Source: Roseburia sp. (lineage in GTDB: Bacteria > Bacillota_A > Clostridia > Lachnospirales > Lachnospiraceae). Taken from it: a stretch of 10,941 nt of DNA. The notes below the pieces were generated by a model. It did no database searches. It saw only the letters and a list, made by a program, of their open reading frames with translations, and was not told the origin of the DNA. The position numbers and the translations under genes were made by a program. Position 1 is the first letter of the stretch. The number at the start of each line of letters is the position of its first letter. The stretch lies in the NCBI GenBank assembly GCA_017547315.1, contig JAFYQA010000010.1, forward strand, positions 1 to 10,941, in the 5' to 3' direction. Positions 1 to 7,069 of the stretch are shown here, in pieces.

Positions 1-1
1 A

Positions 2-2473
2 GAAAACGGAGAAATGGTAGCTACTAAAGTAGTTACTCCTGGTGTATCAGAGCTCGGATATATTGTCCGTACTCCTGATTGGACCAAAGATATCGATAAA
101 GACCAGTTTATCAATGTTGCAGAATGTATTTCCGGAACGGTTCACATGTATGTTGAATCTGGTGTAGAAGGCTGCACAAAGGTATATGGCGATGACGTTG
201 TTATCGGAACAAAGCTTACTGCTGCATCTTATTTAGATGGAAAAGTTAATGTTACTATGACAAAAGCATTAGAAGACACTACAAATGCTTTTACTGTAAG
301 TGGCAAAGAAGGTGAAGTTGCCATCGCAGCTATCACAGGCGAAGGACCTGAATATGTCCTCGAAATGGCCGTTCCATTCGATTTATCTCAGAAGTACAAC
401 ATTACTTTTGATGGTAATTCTTATGCGATTACTATGCCTGACTACTATTCTACAGAAGAATTTGAAGCTGCATACACTTATACAGGTAATGACCTTGGTG
501 CTACCTGGACAAAAGATGCTACTACCTTCCGTGTATGGGCTCCTACTGCTGAAGCCGTCAGCGTAAAACTCTACGAAACAGGTGCAAGCTCTGTTCACAG
601 CTTAATCGAAGAACTTCCTATGACAGCTGATGTAAACGGCACATGGGTACTTACAAAAGATGGCGACTTAAATGGTACTTACTATACTTATAATGTAACA
701 ATCGATGGTGTTGCCAGAGAAGCCTGCGACCCATACGCTCGTACTACTGGTGTAAATGGTGACCGTGCTATGGTTATTGATTTAGATTCTACAGACCCGG
801 AAGGCTGGGCAAATGATAAGAATCCAAATGCCAACCTTGCTTTTAACGATGCCATTATCTACGAGCTTCATGTTCGTGACTTAGGCACTGACAGCAGTTC
901 TGGTATCAAACGTCCTGGTAAGTTTTTAAGTTTAACAGAACATGGAACTACTACAGAAAACGGCGTTCCAACAGGTATCGACCACATCAAATCGCTTGGT
1001 ATTACACATTTACATATTTTACCAATGTATGACTATTCCTCAGTTGTAGAAGGTGCCCCTTCCGGTCAGTTTAACTGGGGTTACGATCCAAAGAACTACA
1101 ATGTTCCAGAAGGTTCTTACTCTACAGACCCATTCAACGGTACAGTTCGTGTAAAAGAAGCCAAAGAAATGGTACAGTCCCTTCATAACGATGGCATTAG
1201 TGTTGTTATGGACGTAGTTTACAATCACGTAGCAAGTGCCGGTGAGTTCTGTTTCAACCAGATTGTTCCACAGTACTTCTCACGTGTCGATGCAACTGGA
1301 AAATATTCAAACGGCTCCGGTTGCGGTAACGATACTGCTTCTGAACGTGCAATGGTAAAAAAATATATCGTTGATTCTGTTTTATACTGGACAGAGGAAT
1401 ACCACATCGATGGTTTCCGTTTTGACTTAGTAGGACTTATTGATACTGAAACCATCAACGAAATCATGGAAACAGTTCATGCGGTACGTCCTGACGTTGT
1501 ATTCTACGGCGAAGGATGGACTTTAGGTACAACCATGACAAAAGAAGGTTATACTTTAACTACTCAGCCAAACTCTTTAGAAGTTCCTGGATTTGCATTC
1601 TTTAATGATAACATCCGCGACGGTTTAAGAGGTAATGTATTCAATAACGAAGAAACTGGTTATGTTTCTGGTACAAACGATTTAGAACTTACGATTGAAG
1701 ATGCTTTCCTCGGCGCTTCTGGCACATGGTGCCATACACCTACACAAACTGTTAACTATGCATCCTGCCACGATAACATGACTTTATTTGACAGACTGCA
1801 GAACTCAAGACCTGATGCTTCGCAGGAAGATTTGATTAAAATGAATAACCTCGCTGCTACTATCTACATGACAGCACAGGGTATTCCATTTATCCATGCA
1901 GGTGAAGACATGCTCCGTACCAAAGTAAAAGAAGACGGAACATTCGATCACAACAGCTACTCTTCCGGTGATGCAATTAACAGTTTAAAATGGTCTACAT
2001 TAGAAGATAAAACTTATGCTGACGTAGTAGAATACTACCGTGGATTGATTGCATTTAGAAAAGCACATCCGGTACTTCGTCTCACTACTCCTGAAGCAGT
2101 AAGTGAACATGTAAGCGTTGTTGATATCGCAGAAAAAAATGTTACAGCATTCAGTCTGACTGGCGGTATTGCTGGTGAATCTGCAGATGCTATGTACATC
2201 ATCTTTAATCCAAATCCAGAAAGCACTGACATTGCTCTTCCGGAAGGTAACTGGGATGTATATATCAACGCAGAATCTGCTGGTACAAACGTTTTAGAAA
2301 CAGTAAGCGGTACTGTTACTGTTGATGCTATTTCTGCAATGGTATTAGTACAGGGCAATGCTGCTCCTGCTACAGCTTCTGGAATTACTGGTTCCGCTAC
2401 AGCGTTACTTGCACTTGTAGCAATGGCTGCACTCCTTGTAGGAGCATACGTTATCGCACATAAAAAACATTAA
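2..2473 (+). CDS. Type I pullulanase (GH13), membrane-anchored, 5' end cut by the window
   Basis: This enzyme hydrolyses alpha-1,6 branches of pullulan, starch and glycogen, probably at the cell surface. The frame is open to the left edge and the Met codon at 14 has no well-spaced ribosome site, so the gene starts outside the window. Numbering from that Met, residues 13-55 resemble the end of a pullulanase-associated starch-binding (CBM41-type) domain, and about 160-255 form a CBM48-like domain. The GH13 barrel follows with the pullulanase hallmark FNWGYDP (353-359), region I DVVYNH (400-405), region II GFRFD with nucleophile D471, region III YGEGW with acid/base E500, and region IV HDN with D587. 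About 690-780 is the C-terminal beta-sandwich. The protein ends in one hydrophobic helix (about 792-814) and a short basic tail, with no LPXTG, which suggests anchoring by a C-terminal membrane helix. The signal peptide would lie upstream of the window. The catalytic set is complete, so the gene looks functional. Confidence 0.93.
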   Translation, partial: ENGEMVATKVVTPGVSELGYIVRTPDWTKDIDKDQFINVAECISGTVHMYVESGVEGCTKVYGDDVVIGTKLTAASYLDGKVNVTMTKALEDTTNAFTVSGKEGEVAIAAITGEGPEYVLEMAVPFDLSQKYNITFDGNSYAITMPDYYSTEEFEAAYTYTGNDLGATWTKDATTFRVWAPTAEAVSVKLYETGASSVHSLIEELPMTADVNGTWVLTKDGDLNGTYYTYNVTIDGVAREACDPYARTTGVNGDRAMVIDLDSTDPEGWANDKNPNANLAFNDAIIYELHVRDLGTDSSSGIKRPGKFLSLTEHGTTTENGVPTGIDHIKSLGITHLHILPMYDYSSVVEGAPSGQFNWGYDPKNYNVPEGSYSTDPFNGTVRVKEAKEMVQSLHNDGISVVMDVVYNHVASAGEFCFNQIVPQYFSRVDATGKYSNGSGCGNDTASERAMVKKYIVDSVLYWTEEYHIDGFRFDLVGLIDTETINEIMETVHAVRPDVVFYGEGWTLGTTMTKEGYTLTTQPNSLEVPGFAFFNDNIRDGLRGNVFNNEETGYVSGTNDLELTIEDAFLGASGTWCHTPTQTVNYASCHDNMTLFDRLQNSRPDASQEDLIKMNNLAATIYMTAQGIPFIHAGEDMLRTKVKEDGTFDHNSYSSGDAINSLKWSTLEDKTYADVVEYYRGLIAFRKAHPVLRLTTPEAVSEHVSVVDIAEKNVTAFSLTGGIAGESADAMYIIFNPNPESTDIALPEGNWDVYINAESAGTNVLETVSGTVTVDAISAMVLVQGNAAPATASGITGSATALLALVAMAALLVGAYVIAHKKH

Positions 2474-2485
2474 TTACTACCCTTT

Positions 2486-2525
2486 GCCACCCAATTACAT
2501 CCAAAAATTGGGTGGCATTTTCTTT
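2486..2525 (+). terminator. Intrinsic terminator of the pullulanase gene
   Basis: A perfect 11-bp stem (GCCACCCAATT at 2486-2496 with AATTGGGTGGC at 2506-2516) and a 9-nt loop are followed by the T-rich run ATTTTCTTT. It starts 13 bases after the stop codon and separates the pullulanase transcript from the T-box operon. Confidence 0.92.
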
Positions 2526-2590
2526 CCCAGATATATATTTTTGTTATAAATACTATATCTATTTACAATATGTAAAATCCCCATTTTCAT

Positions 2591-2619
2591 TTGACTTTAC
2601 CTTGTTAAATTGTTATAAT
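2591..2619 (+). promoter_or_regulatory. Sigma-A promoter of the leucine T-box operon
   Basis: TTGACT (2591-2596) and a perfect TATAAT (2614-2619) are separated by 17 bases. Transcription would start near 2626, a few bases before the 5' arm of T-box stem I. No operator-like repeat is visible around it, so control is probably by the leader RNA. Confidence 0.85.
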
Positions 2620-2820
2620 AATTACAATTTTTAGAGAAACAATGACTATGAAGGAATTATGCTTCTTCTCTGAGGGTTTCAGAGAGCCGGTGGTTGGTGT
2701 GAACCGGTACGGATGGAAGGTAGCAATCTCACTCCTGAGTCGACTCTGCAAAGAATACACTATCCTTGAGCGCAGTTCGAAAGCATTTACTGCTGAGAAT
2801 AAGAGAATGTGACTCAGGCA

Positions 2821-2877
2821 TGCAAACTCCTCATTGCGAAGCAATTTAAAATGGAGTTTGCAATACGAAGTATTTGC
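2821..2877 (+). other. Extra hairpins in the T-box linker
   Basis: TGCAAACTCC (2821-2830) pairs perfectly with GGAGTTTGCA (2853-2862). It encloses a small stem, ATTGC/GCAAT (2833-2837 and 2841-2845), closed by a GAA loop. A second GAA-loop stem follows directly: AATAC/GTATT at 2862-2866 and 2870-2874. The 3' strand of the outer stem runs into the second hairpin, so the two may be alternatives. They lie between stem I and the stem II/III region and are not part of the conserved T-box core as I know it. Function unknown. Confidence 0.6.
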
Positions 2878-2990
2878 GTAGTGGAGTACGGTTGCCCCGT
2901 TATCGGCTTTGGACTTATTTATGAGTCCGAGAGAGATAGTCTACTGTGAGGTGGCTATAAGCAAGGTGGTACCGCGAATCGTTTATTCGT

Positions 2991-3022
2991 CCTTGAAGTT
3001 TTTAACTTCAAGGTTTTTTTTT
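2991..3022 (+). terminator. T-box regulated leader terminator
   Basis: CCTTGAAGTT (2991-3000) and AACTTCAAGG (3004-3013) form a perfect 10-bp stem with a TTT loop, followed by nine T (3014-3022). The first five bases of the 5' strand are also the 3' strand of the antiterminator, so tRNA binding and termination are mutually exclusive. The terminator ends 15 bases before the start codon it controls. Confidence 0.93.
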
Positions 3023-3025
3023 GTT

Positions 3026-3032
3026 AAGGAGG
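3026..3032 (+). promoter_or_regulatory. Ribosome binding site fixing the start of the LeuA-like gene
   Basis: AAGGAGG lies 5 bases before the ATG at 3038. The frame stays open back to 2909, but that upstream part is T-box RNA that would have to be translated through the terminator. The ATG at 3038 is therefore the start. The translated product then begins MCKIRISDVT, matching the usual LeuA N-terminal strand. Confidence 0.9.
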
Positions 3033-3037
3033 ATTAT

Positions 3038-4450
3038 ATGTGTAAGATTAGAATCAGTGACGTTACAATGAAACAAACAGGAAAAGAGTTTTCTCTATCC
3101 TTCAAAGAAAAATTAGAAATTCCAAAATTATTAGACCGTTTAAATGTAGACGTAATTGAATTAGAAGGCATCACACAGCCTAAGATTGATGCACTCCGCA
3201 TCAAATCTGTAGCCTCTACTGTAAAAAACAGCATTGTTGCCGTACCGGTTGCCCTTTGTCCAGAAAGTGTTGATGCGACTTGGAACGCTTTAAAGGAAGC
3301 AAAACACCCTCGTTTGCAGGTATTCGCTTCCGTAAGCCCTGTGCAGATGGAATATCTTTTCCATAAAAAACCAGATGCAATGTTAAAAGCAATCGAAGAA
3401 ACCATTACTGCATGTAATGCTAAAACTTCTGATGTAGAATTTATCGCAGATGACGCTACCAGAAGTGATGCGGCTTTCTTATATCAGGCTGTTAAAACTG
3501 CTATTGCAGCTGGCGCTAAAACAATTACTGTTTGCGATGCTACCGGAGCAATCCTTCCAGATGAATTAGGTAGCTTTTTAGATAATCTTTACGAAAACGT
3601 AGCAGAGTTAAAAGATGTCGTACTTGGTATCTCCTGCTCGAACGAATTAGCTATGGCAGATGCTTGTGCAATCGCTTCTATCAAACACGGTGTGCAAGAA
3701 ATCAAAGCCGCTGCTTACCCAATTAATCAGATTTCATTACCACATGTATCCAGACTTCTTGCTACAAAAGGTGATGCATTCGGTGTTACATGCAATGTTC
3801 GCACTGTAGAAATGAAACGTATCATCAAACAGATCGACTGGATGTGTCAGACTAGCCGCAGCAAAAACTCTCCATTTGATAATGGCGTACAGGATGAAGT
3901 TGAAGAAATGACACTTACCAATCATGATAATATGTCAACTGTTATCAAAGCTGTTGAAAAATTAGGCTACGATTTAAGTGAAGAAGACAGTGCTCAGGTT
4001 TGGGAAGCGTTCCAGAAAATCGCAGAACGTAAAGATGTGATTTCCTTAAAAGAATTAGACACAATCGTTGCTTCTTCTGCAATGCAGGTTCCAGCAACTT
4101 ATGTATTAAATACATACAACATTACCGCAAGCAACACCTCTTCTTCTATGGCTTATATGAAGTTAGAAAAAGAAGGACAGATGTTAGAAGGCATCGCTCT
4201 TGGCGACGGTCCAGTAGATGCTGCCTTCCTTGCTCTTGAAAATATTTTAGGATGTCACTATGAATTAGATGATTTCCAGATTCGCTCCGTAACAGAAGGT
4301 CGTGAAGCTATGGGCGAAGCAGTTGTAAAATTACGTTCCAACGGAAAACTCTATTCCGGTCGCGGAACATCTACTGACATTGTAGGTTCTAGTATTCAGG
4401 CCTACATCAGCGCAGTAAACAAAATCGTTTATGAGGAGGCTTGTGTATAA
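3038..4450 (+). CDS. LeuA-family protein with degenerate catalytic site and intact leucine-binding regulatory domain
   Basis: A 470-residue relative of 2-isopropylmalate synthase (family length about 500). Residues 1-290 are the HMGL-like TIM barrel and about 350-465 the LeuA allosteric domain. The barrel fold is recognisable, for example KEKLEIPKLLDRLNVDVIE at 23-41. The catalytic motif TTLRDGEQ, however, reads VTMKQTGK at 9-16, so the Arg and the metal-ligand Asp are K12 and Q13. The metal motif HCHND reads SCSNE (199-203), losing both His. FSPEDA reads FIADDA (135-140), and the later GIHxDG segment appears as SPFDNG (278-283). In contrast, the regulatory domain keeps GDGPVDA (389-395) and GRGTSTDI (441-448), which form the leucine-binding part. 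It is therefore probably not a working isopropylmalate synthase. A leucine sensor, a regulatory partner of the next gene's product, or an enzyme with different chemistry all remain possible. It is the first gene behind the leucine T-box, and its stop overlaps the next start. Confidence 0.85.
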   Translation: MCKIRISDVTMKQTGKEFSLSFKEKLEIPKLLDRLNVDVIELEGITQPKIDALRIKSVASTVKNSIVAVPVALCPESVDATWNALKEAKHPRLQVFASVSPVQMEYLFHKKPDAMLKAIEETITACNAKTSDVEFIADDATRSDAAFLYQAVKTAIAAGAKTITVCDATGAILPDELGSFLDNLYENVAELKDVVLGISCSNELAMADACAIASIKHGVQEIKAAAYPINQISLPHVSRLLATKGDAFGVTCNVRTVEMKRIIKQIDWMCQTSRSKNSPFDNGVQDEVEEMTLTNHDNMSTVIKAVEKLGYDLSEEDSAQVWEAFQKIAERKDVISLKELDTIVASSAMQVPATYVLNTYNITASNTSSSMAYMKLEKEGQMLEGIALGDGPVDAAFLALENILGCHYELDDFQIRSVTEGREAMGEAVVKLRSNGKLYSGRGTSTDIVGSSIQAYISAVNKIVYEEACV

Positions 4451-6966
4451 TGAAACTTTCATTTTCTACCAGAGGCTGGGCACATTTAAGTTGGGAAGAA
4501 TGGCTTGATGCCGGAGTAAACATGCGCTTTGAAGGTGTGGAAGTTTACAATTTACCAAAGTTCCCAGAATTAATGGAACGCAGCGGCCCATTTCACAAAT
4601 ATAATATCGCAGCAACAGTTCGTCAGTTAAGAGAGAAAAATCTCTCTATTCCATGTTTTGACACCTCTTGTGATTTGTCTTCTGATGAAGAGAACGCAGT
4701 TCCTTCTATGAAAGAATTAATCCAGATTGCCAAACAGATGCAGGTACCTTATGTAACAGTTGTAGCATTACACGATAATGAAGAATTAATACGCACCCGT
4801 TTAAACGAATTAATAAAAGATGCTGAAAAATCAGATATTACAATTTTGATTAAAACAAGTGGTATTTTTGCAGATACTGCCCGTCTCCGCGCTTTAATGG
4901 ATGACTTTGCATGTGACCAGCTTGCAGCTTTATGGGATATGCACCATCCATACCGCGATTTTGACGAAAGCGCTGATACCACAATAAAAAACTTAGGTGC
5001 TTATGTAAAACACGTACACTTACGTGACTCAGACGATAAAGATACCTATAATTTAATCGGCGAAGGCACACTTCCAGTTGCCGATATGGTAAGAGCCCTT
5101 TCTTCTGTTGATTACGACGGTTTTGTTTCTCTTGAATGGAAAACAGACTGGATGGAAGATTTACCGGAATATGACGTTATCTTCCCTCATTTTGTAAACT
5201 ATATGAGCCGTTTTGAAAAAACACGCGGTTTAAAGAAAGCGCTCTATCCAAACCACAATGGAACCGGACAGTATGTATGGAAGAAAAATGAATTGATCAA
5301 CTTAACCTTCTCCCAGGTATTAGACCGTATGGTAGAAGAATTCCCAGATCAGTACGCTTTCAAATACACCACATTAGATTACGTACGTACTTATGAAGAA
5401 TTCCGTGAAGATGTTGACCAGTTTGCAAAAGCATTGATTTCCATGGGTGTAAAAGCCGGTACAAAAGTTTCCATTTGGGCAACAAACGTACCAGCATGGT
5501 TTATCACCTTCTGGGCAGCTACCAAAATCGGTGCTGTATTAGTTACTGTCAATACCGCTTACAAACGACACGAAGCAGACTACCTTTTTAGACAGTCTGA
5601 TACTCATACATTAGTTATGGTAGAGTCTTGCCTCGACTCTAATTACAGAGAAATTATCAATGAAATTTGTCCTGAAATCGCTACAAATAAGCCAGGCGAA
5701 CCGCTTCATTGTAAACGTCTCCCATTCCTCCGTAACGTTATTACGGTCGGATTTAAACAGCCGGGATGTCTTACTTTTGATGAAGCAATGGAACGCGGCG
5801 ATTTAGTACCACAGGAAGAATTAAACCGCATGGCATCCCGTGTAAGACCAGACGATGTATGTAATATGCAGTACACCTCAGGAACTACTGGTTTCCCTAA
5901 GGGTGTAATGCTTACTCATTACAACGTAGTAAACAATGGTAAATGTATCGGTGACCGCATGGGTCTTTCCACTGCAGACCGTATGATGATTCAGGTACCA
6001 ATGTTCCACTGTTTCGGTATGGTACTTTCCATGACAGCATCTTTAACTCACGGTGCAACTGTTTGTCCAATGCCATATTTCTCAGCGAAATCTTCCTTGG
6101 CTTGTATCAATCAGGAACGCATCACCTGTTTTAACGGTGTACCAACCATGTTTATTGCAATGTTTAATCATGAAGATTACAGAAAAACTGATTTTTCTCA
6201 TATGAGAACCGGCATCATGGCTGGTGCCGGATGTCCTCCAGAATTAATGCGTCGTGCCGCACAACCGGATGAAATGAACATGACAGGTATTGTCAGCGTA
6301 TACGGCCAGACAGAGTCTTCTCCGGGAAGCACCATGTCAGCATGGACTGACCCATTGGATGTGCGTACTGACACCGTAGGATATAATTTCCCTTATATCG
6401 AATGTAAGATTATCAATCCTGAAACCGGTGAAGAAGTTGAACCTGGTGAAAATGGTGAGTTCTGCTCCCGCGGTTATAACACTATGAAAGGCTACTACAA
6501 GATGCCGGAAGCAACTCGTGATACCGTAGATGCAGAAGGATGGCTCCACTCAGGTGACTTAGCTTGCAAGGATGAAAACGGTAACTACCGCATTACAGGA
6601 CGTTTAAAAGACATGATTATCCGTGGTGGTGAAAATATTTATCCAAAAGAAATCGAGGAATTTATTTATACCCATCCTTTCGTACAAGACGTACAGGTTA
6701 TCGGTGTTCCAGATAAAAAATACGGCGAAGAAGCAATGGCTTGCATCATTTTAAAAGAAGGCAAGACCATGACGGAACCAGAAATGCGTGAATACATTAT
6801 GGCAAGCATGGCGAGACATAAAGTTCCAAAATACATTGAATTTGTAGCAAGCTTCCCAATGAACGCAGCAGGAAAAGTATTAAAATACAAGATGCGTGAA
6901 GAAGCCTCAAAACGCCTTGGCTTAGAAAACGCCGCAGGTATTGACACCGGTAAAGGTACTGACTAA
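4450..6966 (+). CDS. Fusion of a xylose-isomerase-like TIM barrel with an ACSF2-like acyl-CoA ligase
   Basis: An 838-residue two-domain protein. Residues 1 to about 260 are an AP-endonuclease-2/sugar-phosphate isomerase-type TIM barrel, with WDMHH (162-166), HVHLRD (188-193), GEG (204-206) and SLEW (227-230). The position where the family usually has a metal-binding Glu on the fourth strand (LALENH type) reads ILIKTSG, with K135. Residues about 270-838 are an ANL-superfamily ligase, which activates a carboxylic acid with ATP and transfers it to CoA. It has YTSGTTGFPKG (475-485), YGQTE (618-622), SGDL (701-704), GRLKDMIIRGGENIYP (717-732) and the C-terminal catalytic Lys K809. From memory it most resembles medium-chain ACSF2 ligases; the actual substrate is unknown. 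The start is the ATG at 4450, which shares its A with the preceding stop (TAATG) and follows GAGGAGG at 4433-4439. A TTG at 4441 is too close to that site. The gene is coupled to the LeuA-like gene under the same T-box. Confidence 0.9.
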   Translation: MKLSFSTRGWAHLSWEEWLDAGVNMRFEGVEVYNLPKFPELMERSGPFHKYNIAATVRQLREKNLSIPCFDTSCDLSSDEENAVPSMKELIQIAKQMQVPYVTVVALHDNEELIRTRLNELIKDAEKSDITILIKTSGIFADTARLRALMDDFACDQLAALWDMHHPYRDFDESADTTIKNLGAYVKHVHLRDSDDKDTYNLIGEGTLPVADMVRALSSVDYDGFVSLEWKTDWMEDLPEYDVIFPHFVNYMSRFEKTRGLKKALYPNHNGTGQYVWKKNELINLTFSQVLDRMVEEFPDQYAFKYTTLDYVRTYEEFREDVDQFAKALISMGVKAGTKVSIWATNVPAWFITFWAATKIGAVLVTVNTAYKRHEADYLFRQSDTHTLVMVESCLDSNYREIINEICPEIATNKPGEPLHCKRLPFLRNVITVGFKQPGCLTFDEAMERGDLVPQEELNRMASRVRPDDVCNMQYTSGTTGFPKGVMLTHYNVVNNGKCIGDRMGLSTADRMMIQVPMFHCFGMVLSMTASLTHGATVCPMPYFSAKSSLACINQERITCFNGVPTMFIAMFNHEDYRKTDFSHMRTGIMAGAGCPPELMRRAAQPDEMNMTGIVSVYGQTESSPGSTMSAWTDPLDVRTDTVGYNFPYIECKIINPETGEEVEPGENGEFCSRGYNTMKGYYKMPEATRDTVDAEGWLHSGDLACKDENGNYRITGRLKDMIIRGGENIYPKEIEEFIYTHPFVQDVQVIGVPDKKYGEEAMACIILKEGKTMTEPEMREYIMASMARHKVPKYIEFVASFPMNAAGKVLKYKMREEASKRLGLENAAGIDTGKGTD

Positions 6967-6969
6967 AAT
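6941..6969 (+). promoter_or_regulatory. Sigma-A promoter of nifJ inside the end of the ligase gene
   Basis: A perfect TTGACA (6941-6946) lies 17 bases before TAAAAT (6964-6969). The -35 box is within the last codons of the ligase gene and the -10 box overlaps its TAA stop. Transcription would start near 6976, giving nifJ a 5' UTR of about 94 bases and expression independent of the leucine T-box. Confidence 0.75.
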
Positions 6970-6984
6970 AGAACTATTATACTC

Positions 6985-7036
6985 TTCACTCACATTTCCC
7001 TTTAAAGCAAATCTGTTGCTTGGATTTGTGAGTGAA
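6985..7036 (+). other. Long hairpin in the nifJ 5' UTR
   Basis: TTCACTCACA (6985-6994) and TGTGAGTGAA (7027-7036) pair perfectly over 10 bp. After a TT/TT internal loop, TCC pairs with GGA, and an inner stem AAGCAA/TTGCTT (7005-7010 with 7016-7021) closes a 5-base loop. No T-run follows on either strand, so it is not a classical terminator. Its place just after the predicted transcription start would suit an mRNA-stabilising 5' stem-loop or a regulator site. The hairpin ends 33 bases before the nifJ start codon and does not cover the ribosome site. Confidence 0.65.
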
Positions 7037-7069
7037 TGATAAAAACAGATAAGGTAAGAGGTGACAGTT

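Larger units (their letters stand above)
2626..3022 (+). promoter_or_regulatory. T-box leader, leucine-specific (specifier CTC)
   Basis: This RNA senses uncharged tRNA and lets transcription continue when the cognate amino acid is scarce. Stem I lies at about 2643-2742. Its foot pairs GACT (2644-2647) with AGTC (2738-2741), and its distal arm pairs CCGGT with ACCGG around a GGTTGGTGTGA loop region at about 2687-2708. Aligning the 3' side of the specifier loop with the well-known glyQS pattern (specifier, then A, then YYCYTGAGY) puts the specifier at 2728-2730, reading CTC, a leucine codon. The T-box proper is AGGTGGTACCGCG (2964-2976). Its TGGT bulge (2967-2970) fits a tRNA with discriminator base A, as tRNA-Leu has. 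CAAGG (2962-2966) can pair with CCTTG (2991-2995) to form the antiterminator, which excludes the terminator at 2991-3013. The next gene carries a LeuA leucine-binding domain, which independently supports leucine. At about 397 nt the leader is long, because extra hairpins sit between stem I and the antiterminator. Confidence 0.93.

Noticed and set aside
2605..2844. A 79-codon frame on the minus strand opposite the T-box
   Set aside because: It lies across promoter and leader RNA structure, has no ribosome site, and shows no known protein features.
2909..3037. A 43-codon N-terminal extension of the LeuA-like frame starting at an ATG at 2909
   Set aside because: It would translate the T-box core and the terminator, has no ribosome site, and adds residues unlike LeuA. 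AAGGAGG before 3038 gives the real start.
6985..7036. The inverted repeat before nifJ as a terminator or Rex operator
   Set aside because: There is no T-run after the stem on either strand, and the half-sites do not match the Rex consensus TTGTTAANNNNTTAACAA.
7061..7069. GTG start of nifJ three codons upstream
   Set aside because: The GTG is part of the ribosome site AGAGGTG. ATG at 7070 has correct spacing and gives the usual MSKNYVTMDGN-type start.
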